Source: Chloroflexota bacterium
GTDB lineage: Bacteria; Chloroflexota; Anaerolineae; Anaerolineales; UBA11579
NCBI GenBank assembly: GCA_030610225.1
Contig: JAUWSD010000011.1
Coordinates: forward strand, 1 to 13,062
Length of the DNA stretch: 13,062 bases
Reading direction: 5' to 3'
The position numbers were made by a program, and so were the translations under genes. Below the pieces are notes generated by a model that saw only the letters and a list, made by a program, of their open reading frames with translations, was not told the DNA's origin and made no database searches. Below, piece by piece: positions 1 through 7,856 of this stretch; the stretch's first letter is position 1; each line of letters starts with the position of its first letter.

Positions 1-372
1 AAAACTATCCAGCCTTTAGTTTCAAAAAATGTAAAAATCTGGCAGCCTGAAATCCCTTTTTCCGCTATTTGGAAACGTGTTGGTGCCCCTGATATTCCCG
101 GTGGTCATGCCGATTCGTTTGCCACCTCCATTGCTATGCATTTGCGACCAGATTTAGTTCGAACTGATCTAATTCGAAATCCAAAAAATCGTGAGGTCGA
201 TTGGGAAAATCCAAAACTTGATTTTTCTAAATATTCAAAAACAGGAGTCATAGGAGATCCAACAAAAGCTTCTTCTGATTTAGGTGAAAAACTTTGAGCT
301 GAGACTGTAAAGGAAGTTGCTCTTATGATTAGTCATTTTAATAATTTAACAACATCAAAATTAATTAAATAA
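1..372 (+). pseudogene. Creatininase-family amidohydrolase, C-terminal part, interrupted by in-frame TGA
   Basis: The plus-strand frame starting at base 1 is open from the window edge to a TGA at 295-297, then runs on in the same frame to a TAA at 370-372. The residues GGHADSFATS (from about base 103) and a downstream GDPTKASSDLGEKL resemble the C-terminal half of the creatininase / creatinine amidohydrolase family (metal-dependent amidohydrolases), where the usual forms are HAG..ETS and GDP..A....G. After the TGA the frame reads AETVKEVALMISHF, which fits the closing helix of that family, so the TGA appears to lie inside the gene. A G-to-A change in a Trp codon would explain it. TGA ends other genes in this window (cmk and the membrane protein), so stop reassignment is unlikely. 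The ETS glutamate is Ala here. The stretch is AT-rich (about 39% GC before the TGA, lower after it) compared with about half in the gyrA bases I counted. The substrate is unknown and the N-terminal part lies outside the window. A sequencing error cannot be excluded. Confidence 0.65.
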
Positions 373-388
373 CTAATAAATAATACAA

Positions 389-421
389 AACACCCTTCAA
401 AATCAAGGGTGTTATTGTTTT
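389..421. terminator. Bidirectional intrinsic terminator between converging genes
   Basis: A perfect 9-bp stem AACACCCTT / AAGGGTGTT (389-397 with 405-413) encloses a 7-nt loop. On the plus strand it is followed by ATTGTTTT; on the minus strand by TTTTGTATTATTT. It sits 16 bases past the TAA of the creatininase reading frame and about 60 bases past the gyrA TAG, so it probably ends transcripts arriving from both sides. Confidence 0.8.
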
Positions 422-475
422 AAATTAGACGCGTTGATTCTTGCGAACCCTCGCCAGCTTTTTTCCTTTACTCGC

Positions 476-3010
476 CTATTTCTTTTTCTTTGGTTTATCA
501 TCAAGAGGCATTTTTATCTGCTTTGAGCTGTCTGCTTTCTTCTTTGCAGTGCTTTTTACTTTTTCTGCACCTTTCAATATCGAAGCAGTCTGTATCTGCG
601 GCACAGACACATATATCATTTGGTCATTTACCTTTACTTCCAAAACAGACTTCCCGTTTGAGGGTCTGGTCCTAATCGGAGCAGCGTCCAGGCGCACTTT
701 CTTTGCTGCACTTTTAGAGAGGTGGATCGTGACCTCTAGGTTAGGTTTATCGTTAGCTATCCCAAGGAGCTGCACCCCGGCTGGTAGCTTCCACCCCGCA
801 ACACCCTTCCCATAGCGCCCCTGCACGGGGAAATTGGACGGCTTCACTCTCTTAGCAAAACCATCAGAGGCCAGCATGAACACTTCCATCTCGGTGTTCA
901 ATGTCCTCGCACCAATCACCTTATCATCACCCTTCAGCTTCATCCCATTCACACCCGCAGCCACAAGCCCCATCGGTCTCACATCAGATTCCTTGAACCT
1001 GATCACCTGTCCGCTTGATGCCGCGATCAAAATCTCTGACTTTCCATTTGTGATCAATACCTCTTTGACACCATCTCCTGCTTTTGTTTTCACGAGGGTG
1101 AAGCTTTGGGAGGATGGACCCGGTAACTCTGAGATCTCACTCTTCTTCACATTCCCATCCCGGGTAACTGCCAATACGAAACATTTGGAAATCTTCTCAT
1201 CAATAGGCGGGAGATTAAAAATGGCACCTATCGTTTCCTTACCACGTAATGGTGAAAGCTTATGGAATTCCAAACCCTGGTCTGCTGATTGGGCATCCGG
1301 CAATGTATGAACTGCAATTGCAGCTGCCTTTCCACTTTCTGTGACCAGGTACAGAGTATCTTGCGTATTTGTGCTCAGGATGAATTTGGGAGCATTCTTA
1401 CCCCACTGCCTTGGGTCTGCCCCATCCATGGTTTTTGAAACCTTGCCATCAGTACTGACAACAACCCAAGCAGGAGAATCAGGTGCCAGGTCTGCGGCAG
1501 TAAGCAATTCTGAGATCGACCTTTCTCCGTCCGATGAAACTATCTGGGTTCTTCTTCGATCTCCGTATTTCTCTTTCACATACTCCAATTCTTCAACCAC
1601 TGTGTTGCGCATCTTCTTTGGAGAACTTAAAAGCCCTTCAAGTGCTTTGATCGCTTTTATTACTTCTTTATATTCGATCTCGATCTTTTTTCTTTCAAGA
1701 GCTGCCAGCCTGCGCAATGGCATATCCAGGATCGCATTGGTCTGGATCTCACTGAGTTTGAACTTCTTCATCAGGTTCGTTCTGGCTGTCTCGACATCCT
1801 TTGCTTTCCTGATCACATTGATGACCTCATCAAGGTTGTTCAATGCCACCCGCAATCCTGCCAGAATATGTTCGCGCTTTCTGGCGTTATCAAGATCATA
1901 TTCGCTGCGCCGCTTGATTATCTCCAATCTATGCTCGACATAAACGGTTAGAGATTGCTTCAAGCTCAGTGTCTGCGGTTCACCATTCACCAAAGCAAGC
2001 ATGATCAAGCTGATGTTATGCTTCATCGGCGTACGTTTATATAATGCGGACAGAACCTTTTCTGTGTCTATATTCTTATTGAGCTCGATCACGATCCGCA
2101 TTCCCTGGCGGTCACTTTCATCACGCAGGTCGGCGATCCCCTCAACTTTTCCTTCACGCACCATCTTTGCGATTCGTTCGATCAAAGATGATTTGTTGAT
2201 CGTGTATGGAAGCTCAGTTACGATGATCCTCTGTCGTCCACGCCCCATATCTTCAACATGCGCCCGTGCCTGGATCGTCAGCTTCCCTCTTCCGGATGCA
2301 TACGCATTGGACAATCTGTTGGCTTCTGTCTCGATCAGGATCCCGCCAGTTGGGAAATCCGGACCCTTTACAAATTGCATCAGATCCTCAACCGTTACTT
2401 TATCCTGCTTCGACCAGTTTTCCAGGAGATAGATGGCAGCATCCGCAACCTCGTTAAGGTTATGAGGGGGAATATTTGTTGCCATGCCAACAGCAATGCC
2501 CGTCGCACCATTGATAAGCATGTTTGGTATAGCAGCTGGGAGAACCTTAGGCTCTTTCAATGAATCATCAAAATTGGAAATGTAATCTACTGTTTCTTTC
2601 TGGATATCGGACATGATCTCCATTGCTGGAGATGCCAATTTAGCTTCTGTATAACGCATCGCTGCCGGGGGATCTCCGTCAACGCTGCCAAAGTTTCCCT
2701 GCCCGTCAACAAGGGTATAACGCATCGAAAAATCCTGCGCCATTCGGGCCATAGCATCATAAACTGCGCTGTCACTATGCGGGTGATACTTTCCCAACAC
2801 CTCACCCACCACACGGGCAGATTTCTTATAATTTGTATTGGGTCTCAGTCCCATGTCATACATCGCGTAAAGGATTCTGCGGTGAACAGGCTTCAATCCA
2901 TCCCGTGCATCAGGAAGAGCGCGGGAAATGATCACACTCATAGCGTAATCAAGGTATGCCTGTTGCATTTCCTTATCAATATCAATTTTCTTTATCAGGC
3001 CAATTTCCAT
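476..3010 (-). CDS. gyrA: DNA gyrase (type IIA topoisomerase) subunit A
   Basis: This is an 844-residue GyrA/ParC-type subunit, which cuts and rejoins DNA as an A2B2 complex with GyrB. The N-terminal breakage-reunion domain is well kept: ALPDARDGLKPVHRRILYAM at about 31-50, the HPH..SAVYDAM segment at 76-87, and PPAAMRYTE with the catalytic Tyr120. A coiled-coil tower follows (about 350-480). The C-terminal beta-pinwheel starts near 510; its later blades are recognisable (ESDVRPMG..AAGVNGMKL at 674-692, PVQGRYGKGVAGWKL at 728-742). The first-blade GyrA box, normally QRRGGKG, is not visible; the aligned segment is PRQWGKNAP (533-541). Ser79 stands where Gly is usual. The protein ends in a Lys-rich tail. 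The ATG is preceded by AGGAG five bases upstream. The rpoC terminator lies just upstream, so transcription is probably separate. GyrA is more likely than ParC because of length and later blades, but without a canonical box the gyrase/topo IV distinction is not firm. Confidence 0.93.
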   Translation of the reverse strand: MEIGLIKKIDIDKEMQQAYLDYAMSVIISRALPDARDGLKPVHRRILYAMYDMGLRPNTNYKKSARVVGEVLGKYHPHSDSAVYDAMARMAQDFSMRYTLVDGQGNFGSVDGDPPAAMRYTEAKLASPAMEIMSDIQKETVDYISNFDDSLKEPKVLPAAIPNMLINGATGIAVGMATNIPPHNLNEVADAAIYLLENWSKQDKVTVEDLMQFVKGPDFPTGGILIETEANRLSNAYASGRGKLTIQARAHVEDMGRGRQRIIVTELPYTINKSSLIERIAKMVREGKVEGIADLRDESDRQGMRIVIELNKNIDTEKVLSALYKRTPMKHNISLIMLALVNGEPQTLSLKQSLTVYVEHRLEIIKRRSEYDLDNARKREHILAGLRVALNNLDEVINVIRKAKDVETARTNLMKKFKLSEIQTNAILDMPLRRLAALERKKIEIEYKEVIKAIKALEGLLSSPKKMRNTVVEELEYVKEKYGDRRRTQIVSSDGERSISELLTAADLAPDSPAWVVVSTDGKVSKTMDGADPRQWGKNAPKFILSTNTQDTLYLVTESGKAAAIAVHTLPDAQSADQGLEFHKLSPLRGKETIGAIFNLPPIDEKISKCFVLAVTRDGNVKKSEISELPGPSSQSFTLVKTKAGDGVKEVLITNGKSEILIAASSGQVIRFKESDVRPMGLVAAGVNGMKLKGDDKVIGARTLNTEMEVFMLASDGFAKRVKPSNFPVQGRYGKGVAGWKLPAGVQLLGIANDKPNLEVTIHLSKSAAKKVRLDAAPIRTRPSNGKSVLEVKVNDQMIYVSVPQIQTASILKGAEKVKSTAKKKADSSKQIKMPLDDKPKKKK

Positions 3011-3050
3011 TAAAACTCCTAATTAACTCCCTGAAAGCCAATAGCACATA

Positions 3051-3079
3051 AAAATATTCAGGGATTATCCTATTCTCAA
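3051..3079 (-). promoter_or_regulatory. Candidate gyrA promoter
   Basis: On the minus strand TTGAGA (3079-3074) is followed after exactly 17 bp by TATTTT (3056-3051), about 40 bp before the gyrA ATG. A promoter is expected in this 217-bp gap because rpoC ends in a strong terminator at its far side. The -10 element is poor, and an overlapping alternative exists (TTGAAT 3096-3091, 18 bp, TAGGAT), so the exact site is uncertain. Confidence 0.4.
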
Positions 3080-3080
3080 G

Positions 3081-3107
3081 CTGGTCACATATTCAATTTG
3101 AGACCAG
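3081..3107. repeat. Short inverted repeat upstream of gyrA promoter
   Basis: CTGGTC (3081-3086) and GACCAG (3102-3107) form a perfect 6-bp dyad whose half-sites are centred 21 bp apart, two helical turns. It abuts the upstream side of the candidate gyrA -35 box. This is a layout a repressor or activator site could have, but a 6-bp dyad is easily a chance match. Confidence 0.25.
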
Positions 3108-3182
3108 ATCTTTATAGACAAACAATATATCATTTTTTTTGTATATATGCCTGAATTGGAATCAATTCATTGAAATTTTAAG

Positions 3183-3212
3183 AAAAAAGGCCTGCAATAA
3201 ATGCAGGCCTTT
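3183..3212 (-). terminator. Intrinsic terminator of rpoC
   Basis: Read on the minus strand, AAAGGCCTGCA and TGCAGGCCTTT form a perfect 11-bp stem with a 5-nt loop (3212-3202 with 3196-3186), running into six T residues. It begins 15 bases after the rpoC TAA. This is a textbook rho-independent terminator and separates rpoC from gyrA. Confidence 0.92.
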
Positions 3213-3227
3213 GAAAAACATTTAAGT

Positions 3228-6200
3228 TTATTTAGCTGCTGGTTCAGAAGAGTCCTTATCTTCAGATTCAACTACTGGCTCAAGCTCCTCAACACCTGCT
3301 TCCAACTCTGCGGTTTCAGCTGCTTTTGCAGCTTCCAGCGCGGCTTTTTCTGCTGCCGCTTTTACCGCTAACTCATCCTGATAAAAATCATATCCGGATC
3401 CAGCGGGGATCAATTTGCCAAGAATTACGTTTTCTTTCAAACCTTTTAGCGGATCCTCTGTCCCATTGATCGCTGCTCCAGCCAAAACCTTGATGGTGTG
3501 CTGGAATGATGCAGCTGATAAGAATGAGTCTGTATTCAATGAAGCCTTGGTGATACCAAGAAGTTCATCCATGAATTTCGCTGGCAATTTTCCTTCTTCT
3601 ATCAACTCTTCATTTCTCTTCAAAATCTCAATACGCTCAACGAAGTCACCGGGCAGGAAGGTTGAATCACCGGGGTCAGTGACTAGGATTCTGGACATCA
3701 TCTTGCGGATGATAACCTCAAAATGCTTATCATGGATATTCTGACCCTGTGAGCGGTAAACCTGCTGTACCTCTGCGAGCATGTAAACCTGGCAGGCTTC
3801 ACGTCCCTGAATTCTCAGGATCGTGTGCGGGTTCAGTGAACCCTCTGTTAGTGCCTGACCCGGTTCTACCTGGTCACCAGCCTTTACGATCAAGCGTGAG
3901 TTTGTTGGAATGTTGTAATCGGCTTCTTCGACAACTTCATAAGCTATGATCACTTTCCCATCTTCAATGCGAACCCTGCCAGTCTTTTGGGCTTTCAATG
4001 GTTTGCTTTCATCACCACTCTCAGCTATTACGTCACCTTCTTCGATCTTTTTTCCGTCTTTTACTTTGATTTTCCAGTCTTTGGTCAATTCATAAACATC
4101 ATCGACCATCTCACTATGGGTAACTCTCACAACTCGAATATCCGAGAATTTATCTGACTGCACGATCTCTGTGCGTCCTGCAATTTCTGCAACAACTGCC
4201 TCACCCTTTGGTGCTTTACGAGCTTCAAATAGCTCTTCAACACGTGGGAGACCAGTAGTAATATCTGTACCACCGGCAACACCACCAGTGTGGAATGTCC
4301 TTAGTGTAAGCTGTGTACCAGGCTCACCAATTGACTGGGCGGCCACAATACCAACAGCCGTACCTAATTCCACGATCTTTCCTCGTCCAAGGTCCAAACC
4401 ATAGCAGTGAGCACAAATACCAAATTCAGTCTCACAGGTCAATGGAGATCGCATCTTGATCTTGGTTACATTTGCGCTCAATACTTTTCTGGTAAGATTT
4501 TGATCAAGTACCGTATTTGCATCTGCTATGATCTCACCAGTCTCTGGATGAACAATTCTTTCCAAAGTTGTGCGGCTGAATATTGCAGATCTAAATGCTT
4601 GTTGAGAGTCCTTTTCTTCATCTTCGATCCAGATACCTCTGTCAGTGCCGCAGTCGCTCTCCATCGCGATCACATCCTGGGCAACATCCACCAAACGGCG
4701 GGTCAGATAACCAGCATCTGCAGTACGCAGTGCGGTATCAGCCAAACCTTTTCTGGAGCCATGTGTTGAAATAAAGTATTCCAACGCGGTCAGACCTTCA
4801 CGGAAGTTTGAACGGATCGGGAGTGGAATGATTCGTCCGGACGGGTCAGCCATCATACCTCGCATGCCAGCTAACTGGGAGATTGTGCTAAATCCACCTT
4901 TACCAGCACCAGAGTTTGCCTGAATAGCCAGGTTGTTCGTCATATCCATATTGTCTCGAACTGCGTTTGAAATATCTGAAGTTGCTTTCTGCCAGATCTC
5001 GATCACGCGGTCGTTCTGTTCCTGCATGGTCAGAAGTCCACGCCTGTATGCTCGTTCAACTTTTGCTTCTTCGTCCATTGACTTGTCAATGATCCCGGTT
5101 TTTGCCTCTGGAATACTAATATCAGAAACGGCGATCGAAACACCAGACCTTGTTGCATATGTAAATCCTATATCCTTAATTCTATCGGATACCAACTGGG
5201 TTGTTTCTCCATCGGTCTCTTCCAAAGCTTCAGCAATTAGGTCTTTTATGCCGCCCTTGTCAAGGGTCTTGTTGATGAACTGCACTTCTGGGACAAGAAT
5301 GGAGTTGAAGATCGCACGCCCAACTGTCGTCTCGATCATTCTTGTTTCAGCCTCTTCCAGACGATTACCATCATCGTCATACCAAGTCTCAGTCATCAAT
5401 TTGATCTGGGAATGTAACTTCAACTGACCAAGCTGATAGACCATGCTTACTTCTTCAAGATTGCTGAATATGCGTTTATTTCCATTGGTTTTCGGATTGG
5501 GATCCATTGTCATATAATAGACACCAAGAACCATATCCTTGGATGGTCCAACAATTGGCTCACCGTCTGCTGGTTTCAGCAGGTTCCTTGACGAGAGCAT
5601 CAGATTGCGTGCTTCCCAAACAGCCTTCTCAGAAAGAGGAACATGCACAGCCATCTGGTCACCGTCAAAGTCTGCGTTGAATGCCGTTGTAACCAGAGGA
5701 TGCAGCTGGATCGCGCTTCCTTCGATCAGGATCGGTTCAAATGCCTGGATACCAAGCCTGTGCAAAGTTGGAGCGCGGTTCAAAAGAACTGGCCTTTCTT
5801 TGATGACCTCTTCCAGAACTTCCCAAACTTCTGGTCGGTTGTGGTCGATGATCCTCTTGGCACCTTTAACGTTCTTTGCGAAATCTCTGCTTACCAGGCG
5901 GGAAACCACGAAAGGCCGGAATAATTCCAGGGCCATCGATTTTGGCAACCCGCATTGATACAATTTCAGCTGTGGTCCAACAACGATCACGGAGCGTCCT
6001 GAATAGTCCACTCGTTTACCAAGCAGGTTCCTTCGGAATCTGCCCTTCTTGCCTTTCAGCAGGTCACTGAGTGATTTCAATTCACGGCGTCCACGGCGTG
6101 AAAGAGCTTTACCTCTCTGGGAATTGTCGATCAATGAGTCAACAGCTTCCTGGAGCATCCTTTTCTCGTTCCTGACGATCACATCTGGAGCGCCAAGCTC

Positions 6201-7550
6201 AAGTAGTCTCTTCAATCGATTATTTCGATTGATCACACGCCTGTAAAGGTCGTTAAGGTCTGCTACTGCAAACCTGCCACCGTCCAACTGAACCAGAGGT
6301 CGCAGGTCTGGCGGGATCACCGGTAAAACCGTCATGATCATCCATTCAGGTTTGTTTCCTGAGCGGAGGAATGCTTCAACGACTTTAAGCCTCTTTGTGG
6401 CTTTTCTTCTCTTTTGTTTACTGCGTGAGGTTCTAACCTCTACCCACAGATCTTCAGCCATCTTTTCAAGATCAAGGCGCTTGAGGATCTCAAGGAATGC
6501 TTCTGCTCCCATATCTGCCCTGAAAACCTGTCCCCAGCGTGAACGCAGGTCTCGGTAGCGCTGCTCACCCATAAAGGAAAGTGGCTTCAGGTCAAGAAGC
6601 TCATCGCGCAGTCTCAACTTGTCCTGCCGGATAGCAATACTCTCTTCATCCAGCTTTGCGCGCATCTCAGTGATGGTCATATCAGTTTCAGCATTTGTGC
6701 TGGCGATGTTAAGTTTGATATGCTCAAGCTCGCGTTGTTTAACACCCTTGGTCTCATTCTCAAGTTCTTCCAGGTACTGTTTGACAGAATCCTGAACCAT
6801 TGAAATATGTTTATTTGTAATTTCGACACCAGCTTTTACGATCACTGTGTCAGTTGTTTTCAATTTCACTTCTGCTCTTGGAGATTTGCCAAGATCTTTC
6901 TGGAGTTTCTTATCCACAGATTGACCTTCTTTAATGGTCGGCTCCAATTTTGCAGCTAATTCTTCTTCATATCGGGTTTCTACCTGCTTCAATTGTTCCT
7001 GAAGATCAGTTACCTTTACATCCCGAAGATTTTCAATTTCAGCAACCTTATCATCAATTGAAGTTGATGAACTGATCTCAAATTCTGCGATCTCTTCATC
7101 TAATCTTGCAATTGCTTTTTCCCTTGCTTCTTCGTCAATGCTGGTTACAACATACTGGGCAAAATATAGAACGCGGTCCAAATTTTTTCGGGATATATCA
7201 AGTAATGCTCCCATGTATGAAGGCACCCGGCGTGTATACCAAACATGCGCGATCGGTGCTGCCAAAGTAATATGCCCCATTCGCTCTCGGCGAACAGAAG
7301 AGCGTGCAACTTCAACACCGCACTTATCACAAACTATTCCACGATAGCGTGTGTTCTTATACTTTCCACAATAACATTGCCAATCTCGTGTTGGCCCAAA
7401 AATCGCTTCACAAAACAAACCATCTTTCTCCGGGCGCAGTCGCCTGTAGTTGATGGTCTCAGGTTTTAGCACCTCACCATATGACCAGCTTTTTATCGTA
7501 TCCGGTGATGCTAAACTAATTCTAAGAGCCCGCAATCTCTTTGCTTCCAT
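3228..7550 (-). CDS. rpoC: DNA-directed RNA polymerase subunit beta'
   Basis: This 1440-residue protein is the beta' subunit, which with beta forms the catalytic cleft of RNA polymerase. The N-terminal zinc site is C59, C61, C74, C77. The clamp follows, then PEWMIMTVLPV..PPDLRPL, and the active-site Mg loop NADFDGDQMAVH with D627, D629, D631. The bridge helix (GLADTALRTADAGYL) lies near 930-960. The second zinc site is C967, C1039, C1046, C1049. The trigger loop (EPGTQLTLRTFHTGGVAGG) lies near 1070-1095. Between YVVTS (about 137) and RWGQVF..MGAEA (about 338-350) there is an insertion of roughly 180 residues, rich in Glu/Lys and mostly coiled-coil-like. Actinobacterial RpoC has a shorter insertion at this place. 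The C-terminal 60 or so residues are a low-complexity Ala/Glu tail. The ATG has a perfect AGGAGG eight bases upstream. It has its own promoter and terminator and no adjacent rpoB. Confidence 0.98.
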   Translation of the reverse strand: MEAKRLRALRISLASPDTIKSWSYGEVLKPETINYRRLRPEKDGLFCEAIFGPTRDWQCYCGKYKNTRYRGIVCDKCGVEVARSSVRRERMGHITLAAPIAHVWYTRRVPSYMGALLDISRKNLDRVLYFAQYVVTSIDEEAREKAIARLDEEIAEFEISSSTSIDDKVAEIENLRDVKVTDLQEQLKQVETRYEEELAAKLEPTIKEGQSVDKKLQKDLGKSPRAEVKLKTTDTVIVKAGVEITNKHISMVQDSVKQYLEELENETKGVKQRELEHIKLNIASTNAETDMTITEMRAKLDEESIAIRQDKLRLRDELLDLKPLSFMGEQRYRDLRSRWGQVFRADMGAEAFLEILKRLDLEKMAEDLWVEVRTSRSKQKRRKATKRLKVVEAFLRSGNKPEWMIMTVLPVIPPDLRPLVQLDGGRFAVADLNDLYRRVINRNNRLKRLLELGAPDVIVRNEKRMLQEAVDSLIDNSQRGKALSRRGRRELKSLSDLLKGKKGRFRRNLLGKRVDYSGRSVIVVGPQLKLYQCGLPKSMALELFRPFVVSRLVSRDFAKNVKGAKRIIDHNRPEVWEVLEEVIKERPVLLNRAPTLHRLGIQAFEPILIEGSAIQLHPLVTTAFNADFDGDQMAVHVPLSEKAVWEARNLMLSSRNLLKPADGEPIVGPSKDMVLGVYYMTMDPNPKTNGNKRIFSNLEEVSMVYQLGQLKLHSQIKLMTETWYDDDGNRLEEAETRMIETTVGRAIFNSILVPEVQFINKTLDKGGIKDLIAEALEETDGETTQLVSDRIKDIGFTYATRSGVSIAVSDISIPEAKTGIIDKSMDEEAKVERAYRRGLLTMQEQNDRVIEIWQKATSDISNAVRDNMDMTNNLAIQANSGAGKGGFSTISQLAGMRGMMADPSGRIIPLPIRSNFREGLTALEYFISTHGSRKGLADTALRTADAGYLTRRLVDVAQDVIAMESDCGTDRGIWIEDEEKDSQQAFRSAIFSRTTLERIVHPETGEIIADANTVLDQNLTRKVLSANVTKIKMRSPLTCETEFGICAHCYGLDLGRGKIVELGTAVGIVAAQSIGEPGTQLTLRTFHTGGVAGGTDITTGLPRVEELFEARKAPKGEAVVAEIAGRTEIVQSDKFSDIRVVRVTHSEMVDDVYELTKDWKIKVKDGKKIEEGDVIAESGDESKPLKAQKTGRVRIEDGKVIIAYEVVEEADYNIPTNSRLIVKAGDQVEPGQALTEGSLNPHTILRIQGREACQVYMLAEVQQVYRSQGQNIHDKHFEVIIRKMMSRILVTDPGDSTFLPGDFVERIEILKRNEELIEEGKLPAKFMDELLGITKASLNTDSFLSAASFQHTIKVLAGAAINGTEDPLKGLKENVILGKLIPAGSGYDFYQDELAVKAAAEKAALEAAKAAETAELEAGVEELEPVVESEDKDSSEPAAK

Positions 7551-7774
7551 TAAATGTGCCTCCTGAGCGTACTAGCCTCAATCTAATTACGCGAGTGGAT
7601 AATCTTTCATCCCTCGATCATTTCAAATATATTTTCTCTTTACTACCTGGAATTTATTTATCAATTAATATTTGCCTTATATAATTCCGAACATACGTGC
7701 TAATATCAGAACAAATAAAACAAGCCCAAAAGCTCTATTCCTTTTGCGCTCACGATTTGTTCTGATCGATTGTA
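7551..7774 (-). promoter_or_regulatory. Long 5' leader of rpoC
   Basis: If transcription starts about 6 to 7 bases after the -10 box, the rpoC message carries an untranslated leader of roughly 220 nt in this otherwise empty gap. It begins with the strong hairpin at 7705-7766 and ends with the AGGAGG ribosome-binding site at 7564-7559. The middle part (about 7580-7700) is AT-rich. It contains only tiny open frames without usable Shine-Dalgarno sequences, and I see no U-run that would make an attenuator. I do not recognise a known riboswitch or ribosomal-protein leader motif. Confidence 0.55.
7705..7766 (-). promoter_or_regulatory. Extended 5' hairpin in rpoC leader
   Basis: Read on the minus strand, ATCAGAACAAAT (7766-7755) and ATTTGTTCTGAT (7716-7705) form a perfect 12-bp outer stem. 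Inside it AGCGCAAAAG (7750-7741) and CTTTTGGGCT (7732-7723) form a second 10-position stem with one G-G mismatch and an 8-nt loop. A 4/6-nt internal loop separates them, part of which could close by G-U pairs. There is no following T-run, so it is not a terminator. It would sit within about 10 nt of the predicted 5' end, a position suited to mRNA stabilisation or feedback control. A DNA operator using the outer arms is possible. Confidence 0.6.
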
Positions 7775-7779
7775 TCTAA

Positions 7780-7808
7780 ATTATACAAATCAGCTGTTTT
7801 AATGTCAA
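7780..7808 (-). promoter_or_regulatory. Consensus sigma-70 promoter of rpoC
   Basis: On the minus strand an exact TTGACA (7808-7803) and an exact TATAAT (7785-7780) are separated by exactly 17 bp, the full consensus for the housekeeping sigma factor. It begins about 48 bp after the stop of the upstream sensor gene and points at rpoC. Such a match by chance in a short intergenic gap is very unlikely. Confidence 0.88.
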
Positions 7809-7856
7809 GATGCAGATTCTCCCAATCCTGTCTTTTCCCGAGAAAATCAGGTGTTT

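Noticed and set aside
441..2563. Plus-strand open frames opposite gyrA, and similar ones opposite rpoC, the sensor, cmk and the membrane protein
   Set aside because: They mirror well-identified genes on the other strand, have low-complexity Ser/Phe/Arg-rich products and lack recognisable motifs.
6910..6918. Perfect DnaA-box 9-mer TTATCCACA on the plus strand, plus a one-mismatch copy at 7602-7594 on the minus strand
   Set aside because: One lies inside rpoC coding sequence and the other is alone in the leader; there is no cluster, AT-rich unwinding region or dnaA/dnaN neighbour, so chance is the simpler explanation.
7587..7610. Short open frame ATG-to-TAA (seven codons) and a five-codon frame at 7694-7677 in the rpoC leader, considered as leader peptides
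   Set aside because: Neither has a properly spaced Shine-Dalgarno sequence and neither shows codon runs typical of attenuation.
7827..7851. Hairpin just after the sensor gene stop (CCTG.TTTTC / GAAAA..CAGG)
   Set aside because: The stem is interrupted and no T-run follows, so it cannot be called an intrinsic terminator.
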